Of a DNA stretch of 64,000 nucleotides, positions 17,364-24,647 are shown piece after piece. Below the pieces are notes generated by a model that had not been told where the DNA came from, ran no database searches, and was given only the letters and a program-made list of their open reading frames with translations. The position numbers were made by a program, and so were the translations under genes. Numbering within the stretch: position 1 is the first letter of the stretch; each line of letters starts with the position of its first letter. This DNA comes from Brucella tritici (lineage in GTDB: Bacteria; Pseudomonadota; Alphaproteobacteria; Rhizobiales; Rhizobiaceae), in assembly GCF_008932295.1 (NCBI RefSeq), contig NZ_WBWA01000005.1, forward strand, positions 62,001 to 126,000, given 5' to 3'.

Positions 17364-18452
17364 ATGACGGTGAAAATGATGAATGCGGATACCTATAGTT
17401 CGATGACAGACAAGAAGCCTTTTTCTGTTCCTGCAAATGAAGTCGAGCGACTTGAAAGCGTCCGCAGCCTCGTTTCCGTCTCCAACATCGGACTGCCTGA
17501 GCTGGATACGCTCGTATCGCTTGTGAAAGAGGTCTTTGGCGTCAGCACGTCTGCTCTCAACATTATCGATGAGGACTGGCAGCGTGTCGCGGCTAACGCA
17601 GGCGAAAAGGTTAGCAGTTGTCCGCGCGAACTGACCGCGTGCACCTTCGTCGTGGAAAGCGGCAAGCTCTTCGTGATCGAAGATATGGTTGAGAACGATT
17701 TCTTCTGTTCGATGCCCTATGTGACCGGGGAGCCTCGTTTCCGTTTCTATGCCGGAGCACCGGTGTCTATCGATGCCGGATTAACCGTCGGCTCGCTATG
17801 TATTGTCGACAGCAAGCCACGAAAAATCTCCGATGCGGAGCGAGCCAAGCTTGAGGACTTCGCCCGCGTTGCCAGCGGCCTGCTGCGCCTGCAAAGGACC
17901 AACAAATTCTTGAGCGATGATTCCACCGCTCTCAAGCGCCTTGCTCTGACCGATCGGTTGACCAAGCTTTATAATCGCGGGGCTCTTACCGAGCTTGCCG
18001 TTCCACTGATCGAAAAAGCCCTGGGAGAGGGCAAGCCGATTGGTGCGCTGCTGATCGATCTCGATCGGTTCAAGGCAGTCAACGACACTTATGGTCACCT
18101 GATGGGCGACGCGCTTCTGATTGAGGCAGCGCAACGTTTGCGTTCTGCCTTGCGGGAAAGCGACATTCCTGTGCGTGTGGGCGGCGACGAATTTGCGGTC
18201 ATTCTTCCAGATGAAGATTGCATGGAAAGCATTGAGTCCGTGGCAGGGCGGGTCGTCGAAGCTTTCCGCGAACCCTTTGTCATTCACGGCGTCAATCTGG
18301 ATATCTCGGCAAGCGTTGGTGCGGTTCTCGCACCGCGTGATGGTTCTACGCCGCAAGCGCTGGCCCGCAATGCAGACATTGCGCTCTATGAAGCAAAGGG
18401 TAAGGGCCGCAATTGCTATAGCATTTTCGGGAGAACCGAAAGCAATAGTTAA
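17364..18452 (+). CDS. GAF-GGDEF diguanylate cyclase
   Basis: 362 residues, cytosolic. The N-terminal GAF sensor (about residues 40-185) contains LNIIDEDWQRVAA and FYAGAPVSIDAGLTVGSLCIVD. The C-terminal GGDEF domain (about 195-355) has LTDRLTKLYNRGAL, the metal/substrate motif IDLDRFKAVNDTYGH, and an intact active site VGGDEFAVILP. RESD placed five residues before GGDEF is an inhibitory RxxD I-site. It should make c-di-GMP with product inhibition. AGGGAG 5 nt before the ATG at 17364 supports the start. Its ligand is unknown. A bidirectional terminator separates it from the convergent gene. Confidence 0.92.
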   Translation: MTVKMMNADTYSSMTDKKPFSVPANEVERLESVRSLVSVSNIGLPELDTLVSLVKEVFGVSTSALNIIDEDWQRVAANAGEKVSSCPRELTACTFVVESGKLFVIEDMVENDFFCSMPYVTGEPRFRFYAGAPVSIDAGLTVGSLCIVDSKPRKISDAERAKLEDFARVASGLLRLQRTNKFLSDDSTALKRLALTDRLTKLYNRGALTELAVPLIEKALGEGKPIGALLIDLDRFKAVNDTYGHLMGDALLIEAAQRLRSALRESDIPVRVGGDEFAVILPDEDCMESIESVAGRVVEAFREPFVIHGVNLDISASVGAVLAPRDGSTPQALARNADIALYEAKGKGRNCYSIFGRTESNS

Positions 18453-18496
18453 TAAAAACAAATCGTTAGAGATAAATCATAGAATTTGCACTAACT

Positions 18497-18530
18497 AAAA
18501 AGCCCGGACCAAGGAATGGTCCGGGCTTTT
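18497..18530. terminator. Bidirectional terminator
   Basis: GCCCGGACC (18502-18510) pairs with GGTCCGGGC (18518-18526) around AAGGAAT, flanked by AAAAA and TTTT. It serves the diguanylate cyclase on the plus strand and the secreted Cys-repeat protein on the minus strand. Confidence 0.88.
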
Positions 18531-18549
18531 GTATTCTGACGTTCGACGT

Positions 18550-19095
18550 TTAGTCGAGCACGTAGCAGGACTTGGCTTTTCCGCGGGCTGGATCGCCGAA
18601 GGCGCGGTTGTCACATTGGACGCCATTGCGGAAGACGCCTTCCGTGAAGCGGCCATTTGCGCCGTAACGGACACGCTTGCGACCGTAGAATTCGCAGAAC
18701 CCGCCTTCATTCGCGCAACGGGTCCAGTCGCGGTCCCGATCATTGTAACGGTCGCCATAACGATCCGGACGACCGGGGCGATCAGGGCGGCCCGGACGAT
18801 CCGGTCTGTCCCAACGGTCCTGAACCACGAAGGAACAGCTTTTCTTTTTGCCCGGTGCCGGGTCGCCGAAGACGCGGTTCGAGCAGGTGACCTGTGGCCG
18901 GTCGATGAAGCGTGACGTATTCTGTCCGCCGGTGCCATAGACCACTTCAGCCGGGTAGGGCAACTGGCAGACTCCGTTCTCGCTTGCGCAGCGCTGCAAC
19001 TGGGCTGCGGAGGCCGGTGTGACGAGCGGCGAGAGGACGGCCACCAGGCCGCCAAGGCATAGTGAAGCAACAATCGTCTTGAGTGCAGGTATCAT
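18550..19095 (-). CDS. Secreted protein with two Cys-rich FGDPA repeats
   Basis: 181 residues from the ATG at 19095, which has AGGG 7 nt upstream. A signal peptide is cleaved near residue 30 (TPASA-AQ). Two repeats of about 50 residues follow, each with four Cys: first RCASENGVC with CSNRVFGDPAPGKKKSC, then RCANEGGFCEFYG with CDNRAFGDPARGKAKSC. Between them lies a low-complexity linker of RPDRPG units and DRYNDRDRD. Cys spacing implies two disulfides per repeat in the periplasm or outside the cell. I do not know the function. The shape suggests a binding module, possibly for carbohydrate, which is inference only. Confidence 0.75.
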   Translation of the reverse strand: MIPALKTIVASLCLGGLVAVLSPLVTPASAAQLQRCASENGVCQLPYPAEVVYGTGGQNTSRFIDRPQVTCSNRVFGDPAPGKKKSCSFVVQDRWDRPDRPGRPDRPGRPDRYGDRYNDRDRDWTRCANEGGFCEFYGRKRVRYGANGRFTEGVFRNGVQCDNRAFGDPARGKAKSCYVLD

Positions 19096-19264
19096 AATGA
19101 GTCCCTCTGATATCGGTGGAATATGCTTTAGTTCCGATATCTTGAACAGAGGATGAATGTGCCACACCCAATGGGAATTTTGCGAGGTGGTTAAAAATCC
19201 CAGGAGACGGGGTCGACATTCATTTCCTGCTCTGGTTTGCTTGGGGCAGGAATGAGGATCGGAA

Positions 19265-19411
19265 ATGCACCATCTGCCTTTCAGTTTCAAATCGATTGTC
19301 GTTGTTCTGGCGGCCATGATTGCTGCCGGGTTGTATGTTGGCCACAAGACCAAGGAAGTGCGCCAGACCTCACTTGTTCAGCGCATCGCGCCCACTGAAG
19401 CCGGAATATAA
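19265..19411 (+). CDS. Small single-pass membrane protein (48 aa)
   Basis: The frame starts MHHLPFSFKSIVVVLAAMIA, continues with AGLYVGHKTKEVRQTSLVQR and ends IAPTEAGI. One membrane helix spans residues 9-27, with a basic C-terminal tail. GAGGA lies about 8 nt before the ATG at 19265. It is 91 nt upstream of the lipoate ligase gene in the same direction and may share its transcript. No family recognised. Confidence 0.5.
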   Translation: MHHLPFSFKSIVVVLAAMIAAGLYVGHKTKEVRQTSLVQRIAPTEAGI

Positions 19412-19502
19412 TCCGGCGACCACTCCTGAACGGCTTTCTTTCCCGCAGCTTTCATGAAATGAGAGTGAAACGCTCACGTTCACTCTTCGGAAGGTTGCAT
19501 CC

Positions 19503-20552
19503 ATGCACGGCGAATACAAAGTCCACGGCGGAAAACTTGTCGTTGTCGATCTGGATGTTCGTGACGGGCGCCTGAGTGATGTGCAGGTGGCGGGTGACTT
19601 TTTCCTGGAGCCGGACGAAGCGCTGGAGGATATCCGTAACGCGGTCGAAGGTCTTTCTGCGGATGCGTCGTCGGAGCAGATTGCGGACGCGGTGAGGGCG
19701 GGCCTGCGGCCCGACGCCATGATGCTCGGCTTCAGCCCGGAAGCAGTTGCGATTGCCGTCCGGCGTGCGCTGGGGGTTGCCCGCACATGGCGGGATTTCG
19801 AATGGCAGATTGTTGAGATGCCTGCGGTTTCGCCTGCCATGCATCTCGCGCTGGACGAGGTTCTGGCGCAGGAAGTTGCCGCCGGACGCCGCGCTCCCAC
19901 ACTGCGCTTTTGGGAATGGGAGCGCCCTGCCATCATCATTGGCGCGTTTCAATCACTGCGCAACGAAGTGGATATGGACGCAACGCGGGAATTCGGCGTC
20001 GAGACTGTCCGTCGCGTGACTGGTGGCGGAGCCATGTTCGTGGAGCCCGGCAGCACCATAACCTATTCGCTCTATGCGCCGGGTGAACTCGTGCGTGACA
20101 TGAGCTTTGCCGATTCCTACGCATTTCTGGATGATTGGGTGCTGAAAGCGCTCAATTCACTCGGCATCGATGCCTTCTACAAGCCGCTCAACGATATTTC
20201 GAGCTCCAAGGGCAAGATCGGCGGCGCGGCACAGAAACGCTTCTCCAAGGGGACCGTCCTTCACCATGTCACCATGGCCTATGACATGGATGCCGAGAAG
20301 ATGGTGAAGGTCCTGCGCATCGGGCGAGAGAAGCTGAGCGACAAGGGCACGGCAAGCGCTGTCAAGCGTGTCGATCCTGTCCGCAGCCAGACTGGATTGC
20401 CGCGCGAAGAAGTCATCAAGCGCATGAAGGATATGTTCGTGTCGCTGAATGGCGGCGTGAGCAGCAAGATCACGCCTGAGGAATATGCGGCGGCCGAAAA
20501 GCTTGTGGTCGAGAAATTCTCGACCGAACAATGGTTGCACAATATTCCTTAA
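19503..20552 (+). CDS. Lipoate-protein ligase family protein with N-terminal accessory domain
   Basis: 349 residues. Residues 1-90 (MHGEYKVHGGKLVVVDLDVR, DGRLSDVQVAGDFFLEPDEA) resemble the small accessory domain that is C-terminal in E. coli LplA or separate as LplB. Residues 95-330 form the biotin/lipoate ligase catalytic domain with RFWEWERPAIIIGAFQ, the signature VRRVTGGGAMFVEPGSTITYS and the lysine motif SSKGKIGGAAQKR. It should activate lipoate or octanoate with ATP and attach it to E2 or GcvH subunits. Domain order is swapped compared with E. coli LplA. Start at ATG 19503. Confidence 0.85.
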   Translation: MHGEYKVHGGKLVVVDLDVRDGRLSDVQVAGDFFLEPDEALEDIRNAVEGLSADASSEQIADAVRAGLRPDAMMLGFSPEAVAIAVRRALGVARTWRDFEWQIVEMPAVSPAMHLALDEVLAQEVAAGRRAPTLRFWEWERPAIIIGAFQSLRNEVDMDATREFGVETVRRVTGGGAMFVEPGSTITYSLYAPGELVRDMSFADSYAFLDDWVLKALNSLGIDAFYKPLNDISSSKGKIGGAAQKRFSKGTVLHHVTMAYDMDAEKMVKVLRIGREKLSDKGTASAVKRVDPVRSQTGLPREEVIKRMKDMFVSLNGGVSSKITPEEYAAAEKLVVEKFSTEQWLHNIP

Positions 20553-20670
20553 ACCGTCCGCCAGCTCTTCAATCGCGAAGCGGGGTGACTTGACCGTGCC
20601 GTCGTGGCATAGGGAGGTCGCAACGCGACCGCCTTACATTCCACTCCATCCAACAAAGTCCTCCCGTTCC

Positions 20671-22293
20671 ATGATCCGCATCGACAATATCAGCAAGTCC
20701 AACAGCCATCGCATTCTCTATATCGAGGCTTCCGCCGCTTTGAATCGCGGTGAAAAGATCGGCCTTGTCGGTCCCAACGGTGCAGGCAAGACAACCCTGT
20801 TTCGTATGATTACCGGCGATGAACTGCCGGACGAAGGACAGGTCTCCGTCGAAAAAGGCGTGACGGTTGGTTATTTCGACCAGAATGTCGGCGAAATGGG
20901 CGGGCGTTCCGCCGTTGCGGAAGTGATGGAAGGTGCAGGCCCCGTCAGCGTCGTTGCGGCAGAACTCCGCGAGCTGGAAGCCGCGATGGTCGACCCGGAT
21001 CGTGTGGACGAGATGGATGCGATCATCGAACGCTATGGTGAAGTGCAGGCGCGCTACGAGGAGCTGGACGGCTATGGTCTGGATGGCCGTGCGCGCGAAG
21101 TTCTGGCCGGCCTCAGCTTCACCCAGGACATGATGGATGGCGATGTCGGCAAGCTCTCCGGCGGCTGGAAAATGCGCGTTGCGCTGGCGCGCATTTTGCT
21201 GATGCGCCCTGACGTGATGCTGCTCGACGAACCGAGCAACCATCTTGATCTCGAAAGCCTCATCTGGCTGGAAGCATTCCTCAAGAACTACGACGGTGCG
21301 TTGCTGATGACCTCGCACGACCGCGAGTTCATGAACCGCATCGTGACCAAGATTATTGAAATCGACGGCGGCGCGCTCACCACCTATTCCGGCGACTATG
21401 GCTTCTATGAGGGCCAGCGGGCGCTGAATGAAAAGCAGCAGCAGGCGCAGTTTGAACGCCAGCAGGCCATGCTTGCCAAGGAAATTAAGTTCATCGAGCG
21501 CTTCAAGGCGCGTGCGTCCCATGCCTCGCAGGTCCAAAGCCGCGTGAAGAAACTGGAGAAGATCGACCGCGTGGAGCCTCCACGCCGTCGCCAGACGGTC
21601 GCTTTCGACTTTGCCCCGGCACCTCGTTCGGGTGAGGACGTCGTGAGCCTGAAGGGCGTGCACAAGACCTATGGAAGCCGAACGATCTATGACGGTTTTG
21701 ACTTCATGGTTCGCCGCCGCGAACGCTGGTGCATCATGGGCATCAACGGTGCAGGAAAATCGACGCTGCTGAAACTGGTTGCAGGCGCTGCCGAACCGGA
21801 CAAGGGCAATGTCAACATCGGTGCCAGCGTCAAACTCGGCTATTTCGCGCAGCATGCGATGGACGTGCTCGACGGCGATGCAACAATTCTGGAATGGCTG
21901 GAAGAGCGTTTTCCAAAAGCAGGGCAGGCCCCACTTCGGGCACTCGCTGGCTGCTTCGGTTTCTCCGGCGACGATATCGAAAAGAAGTGCCGTGTGCTTT
22001 CGGGCGGTGAAAAGGCGCGTCTGGTCATGGCGGCCATGCTGTTCGATCCGCCGAATTTCCTGGTCCTGGACGAGCCGACCAACCACCTTGATCTCGACAC
22101 GAAGGAAATGCTCATCAAGGCACTTGCTGCCTATGAAGGCACGATGCTGTTCGTATCGCACGACCGGCATTTCCTGGGTGCTTTGTCGAACCGGGTTCTG
22201 GAACTGACACCGGATGGCATTCATCAATATGGCGGCGGCTATACGGAATATGTGGAGCGGACGGGGCAGGAGGCTCCGGGTTTGCGTTCATAG
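20671..22293 (+). CDS. ABC-F family ribosome-associated ATPase
   Basis: 540 residues with two ABC ATPase domains and no membrane segment. Domain 1 has Walker A GPNGAGKTT (near residue 32), signature LSGGWKMRVALARI and Walker B VMLLDEPSNHLDL. The linker around residues 250-310 is charged and helical. Domain 2 has Walker A GINGAGKST and signature LSGGEKARLVMA. It belongs to the EttA/Uup/YbiT-like translation factors. The frame extends back to 20485, but MIRIDNISKSN at 20671 is the natural start. A family B repeat lies just downstream. Confidence 0.9.
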   Translation: MIRIDNISKSNSHRILYIEASAALNRGEKIGLVGPNGAGKTTLFRMITGDELPDEGQVSVEKGVTVGYFDQNVGEMGGRSAVAEVMEGAGPVSVVAAELRELEAAMVDPDRVDEMDAIIERYGEVQARYEELDGYGLDGRAREVLAGLSFTQDMMDGDVGKLSGGWKMRVALARILLMRPDVMLLDEPSNHLDLESLIWLEAFLKNYDGALLMTSHDREFMNRIVTKIIEIDGGALTTYSGDYGFYEGQRALNEKQQQAQFERQQAMLAKEIKFIERFKARASHASQVQSRVKKLEKIDRVEPPRRRQTVAFDFAPAPRSGEDVVSLKGVHKTYGSRTIYDGFDFMVRRRERWCIMGINGAGKSTLLKLVAGAAEPDKGNVNIGASVKLGYFAQHAMDVLDGDATILEWLEERFPKAGQAPLRALAGCFGFSGDDIEKKCRVLSGGEKARLVMAAMLFDPPNFLVLDEPTNHLDLDTKEMLIKALAAYEGTMLFVSHDRHFLGALSNRVLELTPDGIHQYGGGYTEYVERTGQEAPGLRS

Positions 22294-22313
22294 GGCGCTT
22301 CGACAGTCTCTTC

Positions 22314-22363
22314 TGGCGCGCATCTTATCCGAAAACCGTTTCACATTTTTCGGGATGCGCTCC
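22314..22363 (-). repeat. Family B dispersed repeat (copy B4)
   Basis: Read on the minus strand: GGAGCGCATCCCGAAAAAT, then GTGAAACGGTTTTCGG, then AAGATGCGCG. It matches the copies at 54696 and 55684. GCGCATC/GATGCGC ends and CCGAAAA/TTTTCGG centres make it self-complementary. It lies between the ABC-F gene and tRNA-Arg. Confidence 0.65.
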
Positions 22364-22462
22364 AACGGAAAAATTTGCGTCGCTTAATCAAAATAAGCCA
22401 TTGATGCACATGCGCGGTTCAGTTAGAAACGCGCATGAAAAGGCTTCGAGCCTTCCGGCAAT

Positions 22463-22539
22463 GCACCCGTAGCTCAGCTGGATAGAGTGCTGCCCTCCGA
22501 AGGCAGAGGTCACAGGTTCGAATCCTGTCGGGTGCGCCA
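22463..22539 (+). tRNA. tRNA-Arg (anticodon CCG)
   Basis: Acceptor GCACCCG (22463-22469) pairs with CGGGTGC (22529-22535), discriminator G, encoded CCA at 22537-22539. The anticodon arm CTGCC-CTCCGAA-GGCAG gives CCG, reading CGG. The T-arm GGTTCGAATC is canonical. Length is 77 nt. The next 230 bases up to the binding protein gene show no other feature. Confidence 0.96.
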
Positions 22540-22773
22540 TTTATTTGATGAGCTTGATGAACAGCGTTTGTGCGTGCAATCAGAGCAGAATCGAGAACTA
22601 TTTCCGTAATCAAAAAGACATTGTGCAAGCTCCATCGAACCATCTATTGATGGCGGCGGGGGAGAAATCATGACGAGTCGGCAATTTGCGTTGCCTGCTT
22701 GAACCTCCCCTTGCCAGGGGCTTAACCAGAAGATCAATTCTGGAAAAGCCAAAATGAAATGGGAGGGATCTGA

Positions 22774-23580
22774 ATGCGCGTATTAAAGCGTATCGCCGTG
22801 GCAGCTTCGATTGTGGGGATCGCGGCAACGGCAAGTGGTTTGGTGATCGGCGCGGCAACTGCCGAAGAGCCATTGAAACTTGTAATCGGAACAGAAGGCG
22901 CCTATCCGCCGTTCAATTTCACCAATCCGGATGGCTCGCTGTCGGGCTTTGATGTCGATATTGCAAGGGCGCTCTGCGAGGAAATGAAAGCCGAGTGCAC
23001 ATTCATCACGCAGGAGTGGGATGGCACTATTCCGGCACTTCAGGCCGGAAAGTTTGACGCTTATGTATCCTCCATGTCGATCACGGATGAGCGCAAGAAG
23101 CAGGTCGACTTCTCCAATAAGTATTACAACACGCCTCCCGGCATCGCGGTACCCAAGGACAGCGACATCAAGGGTGTGACCAAGGAAGACCTTGCGGGCA
23201 AGACAATTGGCGTTCAGGTGTCAACGACGCACGCCAACTTTGCCGAACACGCCTTCACGGACAGCACGATCAAGGCTTATCCGACCGCCGAAGAATACCG
23301 GCTCGATATGGCCAATGGCCGCCTTGATGCCGTCAACGACGACAGTGTAACCCTGAGCGAATGGCTGAAGACGCCGGATGGTGCCTGCTGCAAGATGGTC
23401 GGCACTTATCCGTCCGACGACAATATCCATGGCGTTGGCGTCGGCGTTGCCTTGAAGAAGGGCCGTCCTGAACTGGTCGAAAAGTTCAACAATGCCATCA
23501 AGGCGATCCGCGCGAACGGCAAGTACAAAGAAGTCAACGACAAGTACTTTGATTTCGACGCTTACGGCGCTGAAAACTGA
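22774..23580 (+). CDS. Periplasmic amino acid-binding protein, copy 2 (orphan)
   Basis: 268-residue SBP_bac_3 protein, same length as the product of 2361-3167 and near identical over long stretches such as SMSITDERKKQVDFSNKYYN, EEYRL and the last 28 residues. Differences concentrate in the signal peptide and around residues 217-225 (TYPSDDNIHGVGVGV versus TFPPVIEIHGPGAGV). The signal peptide ends near residue 30. No permease or ATPase gene is adjacent, so it probably docks to the transporter encoded by the first locus. GGGAGG about 7 nt before the ATG fits a start at 22774. It lies 234 nt after tRNA-Arg. Confidence 0.9.
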   Translation: MRVLKRIAVAASIVGIAATASGLVIGAATAEEPLKLVIGTEGAYPPFNFTNPDGSLSGFDVDIARALCEEMKAECTFITQEWDGTIPALQAGKFDAYVSSMSITDERKKQVDFSNKYYNTPPGIAVPKDSDIKGVTKEDLAGKTIGVQVSTTHANFAEHAFTDSTIKAYPTAEEYRLDMANGRLDAVNDDSVTLSEWLKTPDGACCKMVGTYPSDDNIHGVGVGVALKKGRPELVEKFNNAIKAIRANGKYKEVNDKYFDFDAYGAEN

Positions 23581-23619
23581 TCGCGCAGAACGATTGGGTC
23601 GTTCGGCATACTGAATTTT

Positions 23620-23648
23620 GCAACACCGCCCAATTTGGGCGGTGTTGC
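23620..23648 (+). terminator. Strong hairpin after the orphan binding protein gene
   Basis: GCAACACCGCCCAA (23620-23633) and TTGGGCGGTGTTGC (23635-23648) are exact inverse complements, 40 nt past the stop. There is no clear T-run, so termination is likely but not certain. The 328 bases from here to the GNAT start hold no gene I can support. Confidence 0.55.
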
Positions 23649-23976
23649 TGTATCAGAAGGGCTACTTGCGCACGCGCAATAGCTAATCCATATAATTACG
23701 AGGCATTTGTTGGCGTTGAGAAATTCTCCGCCAGCAAGGACAATGTTGATCTTCCGGCGCAAGGGAGATCAAAATGTAGCAAATATTGTGCCTGACGATT
23801 TCAGGCTTCGTACTTGTTGCAATTTATTCATTTTACGGCCGGGAAAAGCCCGGACTATCCTATTCCGCGTCAAATGGTTGTATCTGCGATAAGAACCGCG
23901 AACCGGTCTCAGCATGTCTGGATGTTTGCCAGCCTGCGAACTGAAGATTGCCGGAACACCGAAATCAGGAGTCCAA

Positions 23977-24474
23977 ATGCGACCTGAAAAGCTTGTCATT
24001 CGCGCAGTAGAAGTTACGGATGCTGAAGGCCTCACCCGCCTGCAGAACATGCCTGGATTTCGGTTCGGCACTTTACGCACGCCGTTCCAGCGCCTTGAGA
24101 CCACGAAGAAATGGCTGGATTCGCTCGGACCAAAATCGACGGTGATTGTTGCGACGATCGATGGGGAGATCGTCGCAAACGCTGGCTTGCTGCGGCGTAC
24201 CGGAAGACGGAGCCATACCGCAGGCATTATAATGGGAATAGATGACCAATATGTCGGCAAGGGGATCGGCACGGCACTTATGACCGAGCTGATCGAGATC
24301 GCCGATAACTGGCTCGGTCTGAAGCGGCTTGAACTGACCGTTTATGTCGACAATGTCGCCGCGATCCATCTCTATGAGAAGTTCGGTTTCGTCCCGGAGG
24401 GCATTCACGTGAAGGATGCTTTCCGAGCTGGAGAGTTTGTCGATTCACTTGCAATGGCCAGACTCAATTTCTGA
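23977..24474 (+). CDS. GNAT-family N-acetyltransferase
   Basis: 165 residues. The acetyl-CoA loop is GIDDQYVGKGIGTALMTELI (Q/R-x-x-G-x-G/A) near residues 89-108. It is followed by LKRLELTVYVDNVAAIHLYEKFGFVPEGIHVKD, the usual motif B end of RimI-like and YhhY-like enzymes. AGGAG 5 nt before the ATG at 23977 fixes the start inside a longer frame from 23914. The acceptor is unknown. It lies upstream of ntrY in the same direction but is separated by an operator-like region. Confidence 0.85.
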   Translation: MRPEKLVIRAVEVTDAEGLTRLQNMPGFRFGTLRTPFQRLETTKKWLDSLGPKSTVIVATIDGEIVANAGLLRRTGRRSHTAGIIMGIDDQYVGKGIGTALMTELIEIADNWLGLKRLELTVYVDNVAAIHLYEKFGFVPEGIHVKDAFRAGEFVDSLAMARLNF

Positions 24475-24587
24475 TGCATTGCGCAAAAATTGAGCGCCGA
24501 ATGTTGCCTCCATTGGGTTAACTGACGAGTATCCGCACGGCCGCTGAACGAGAGTTACCCGTCGTCAACAACTGAGTGCGAAACAAA

Positions 24588-24627
24588 CGTTGCATTTTCG
24601 CCACAATGCGTTGCATAGATGCAACGC
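24588..24627. promoter_or_regulatory. Operator-like dyad plus half-site upstream of ntrY
   Basis: A perfect dyad GCGTTGCAT (24608-24616) / ATGCAACGC (24619-24627) has an AG centre. A third half-site CGTTGCAT lies at 24588-24595, exactly 21 bp (two helical turns) before the same sequence at 24609. The dyad ends 20 nt before the chosen ntrY ATG. Autoregulation by NtrX is my first guess. Confidence 0.55.
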
Positions 24628-24647
24628 TATTGGGTAACATGGTTAAC

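Noticed and set aside
20569..22227. 552-codon minus-strand frame
   Set aside because: Antisense to the ABC-F gene, His-rich composition and no domain. It is a codon-bias shadow.
22419..22643. 74-codon minus-strand frame with [19 protein letters not shown]
   Set aside because: It is the reverse complement of tRNA-Arg. This peptide is a well-known false annotation antisense to tRNAs.
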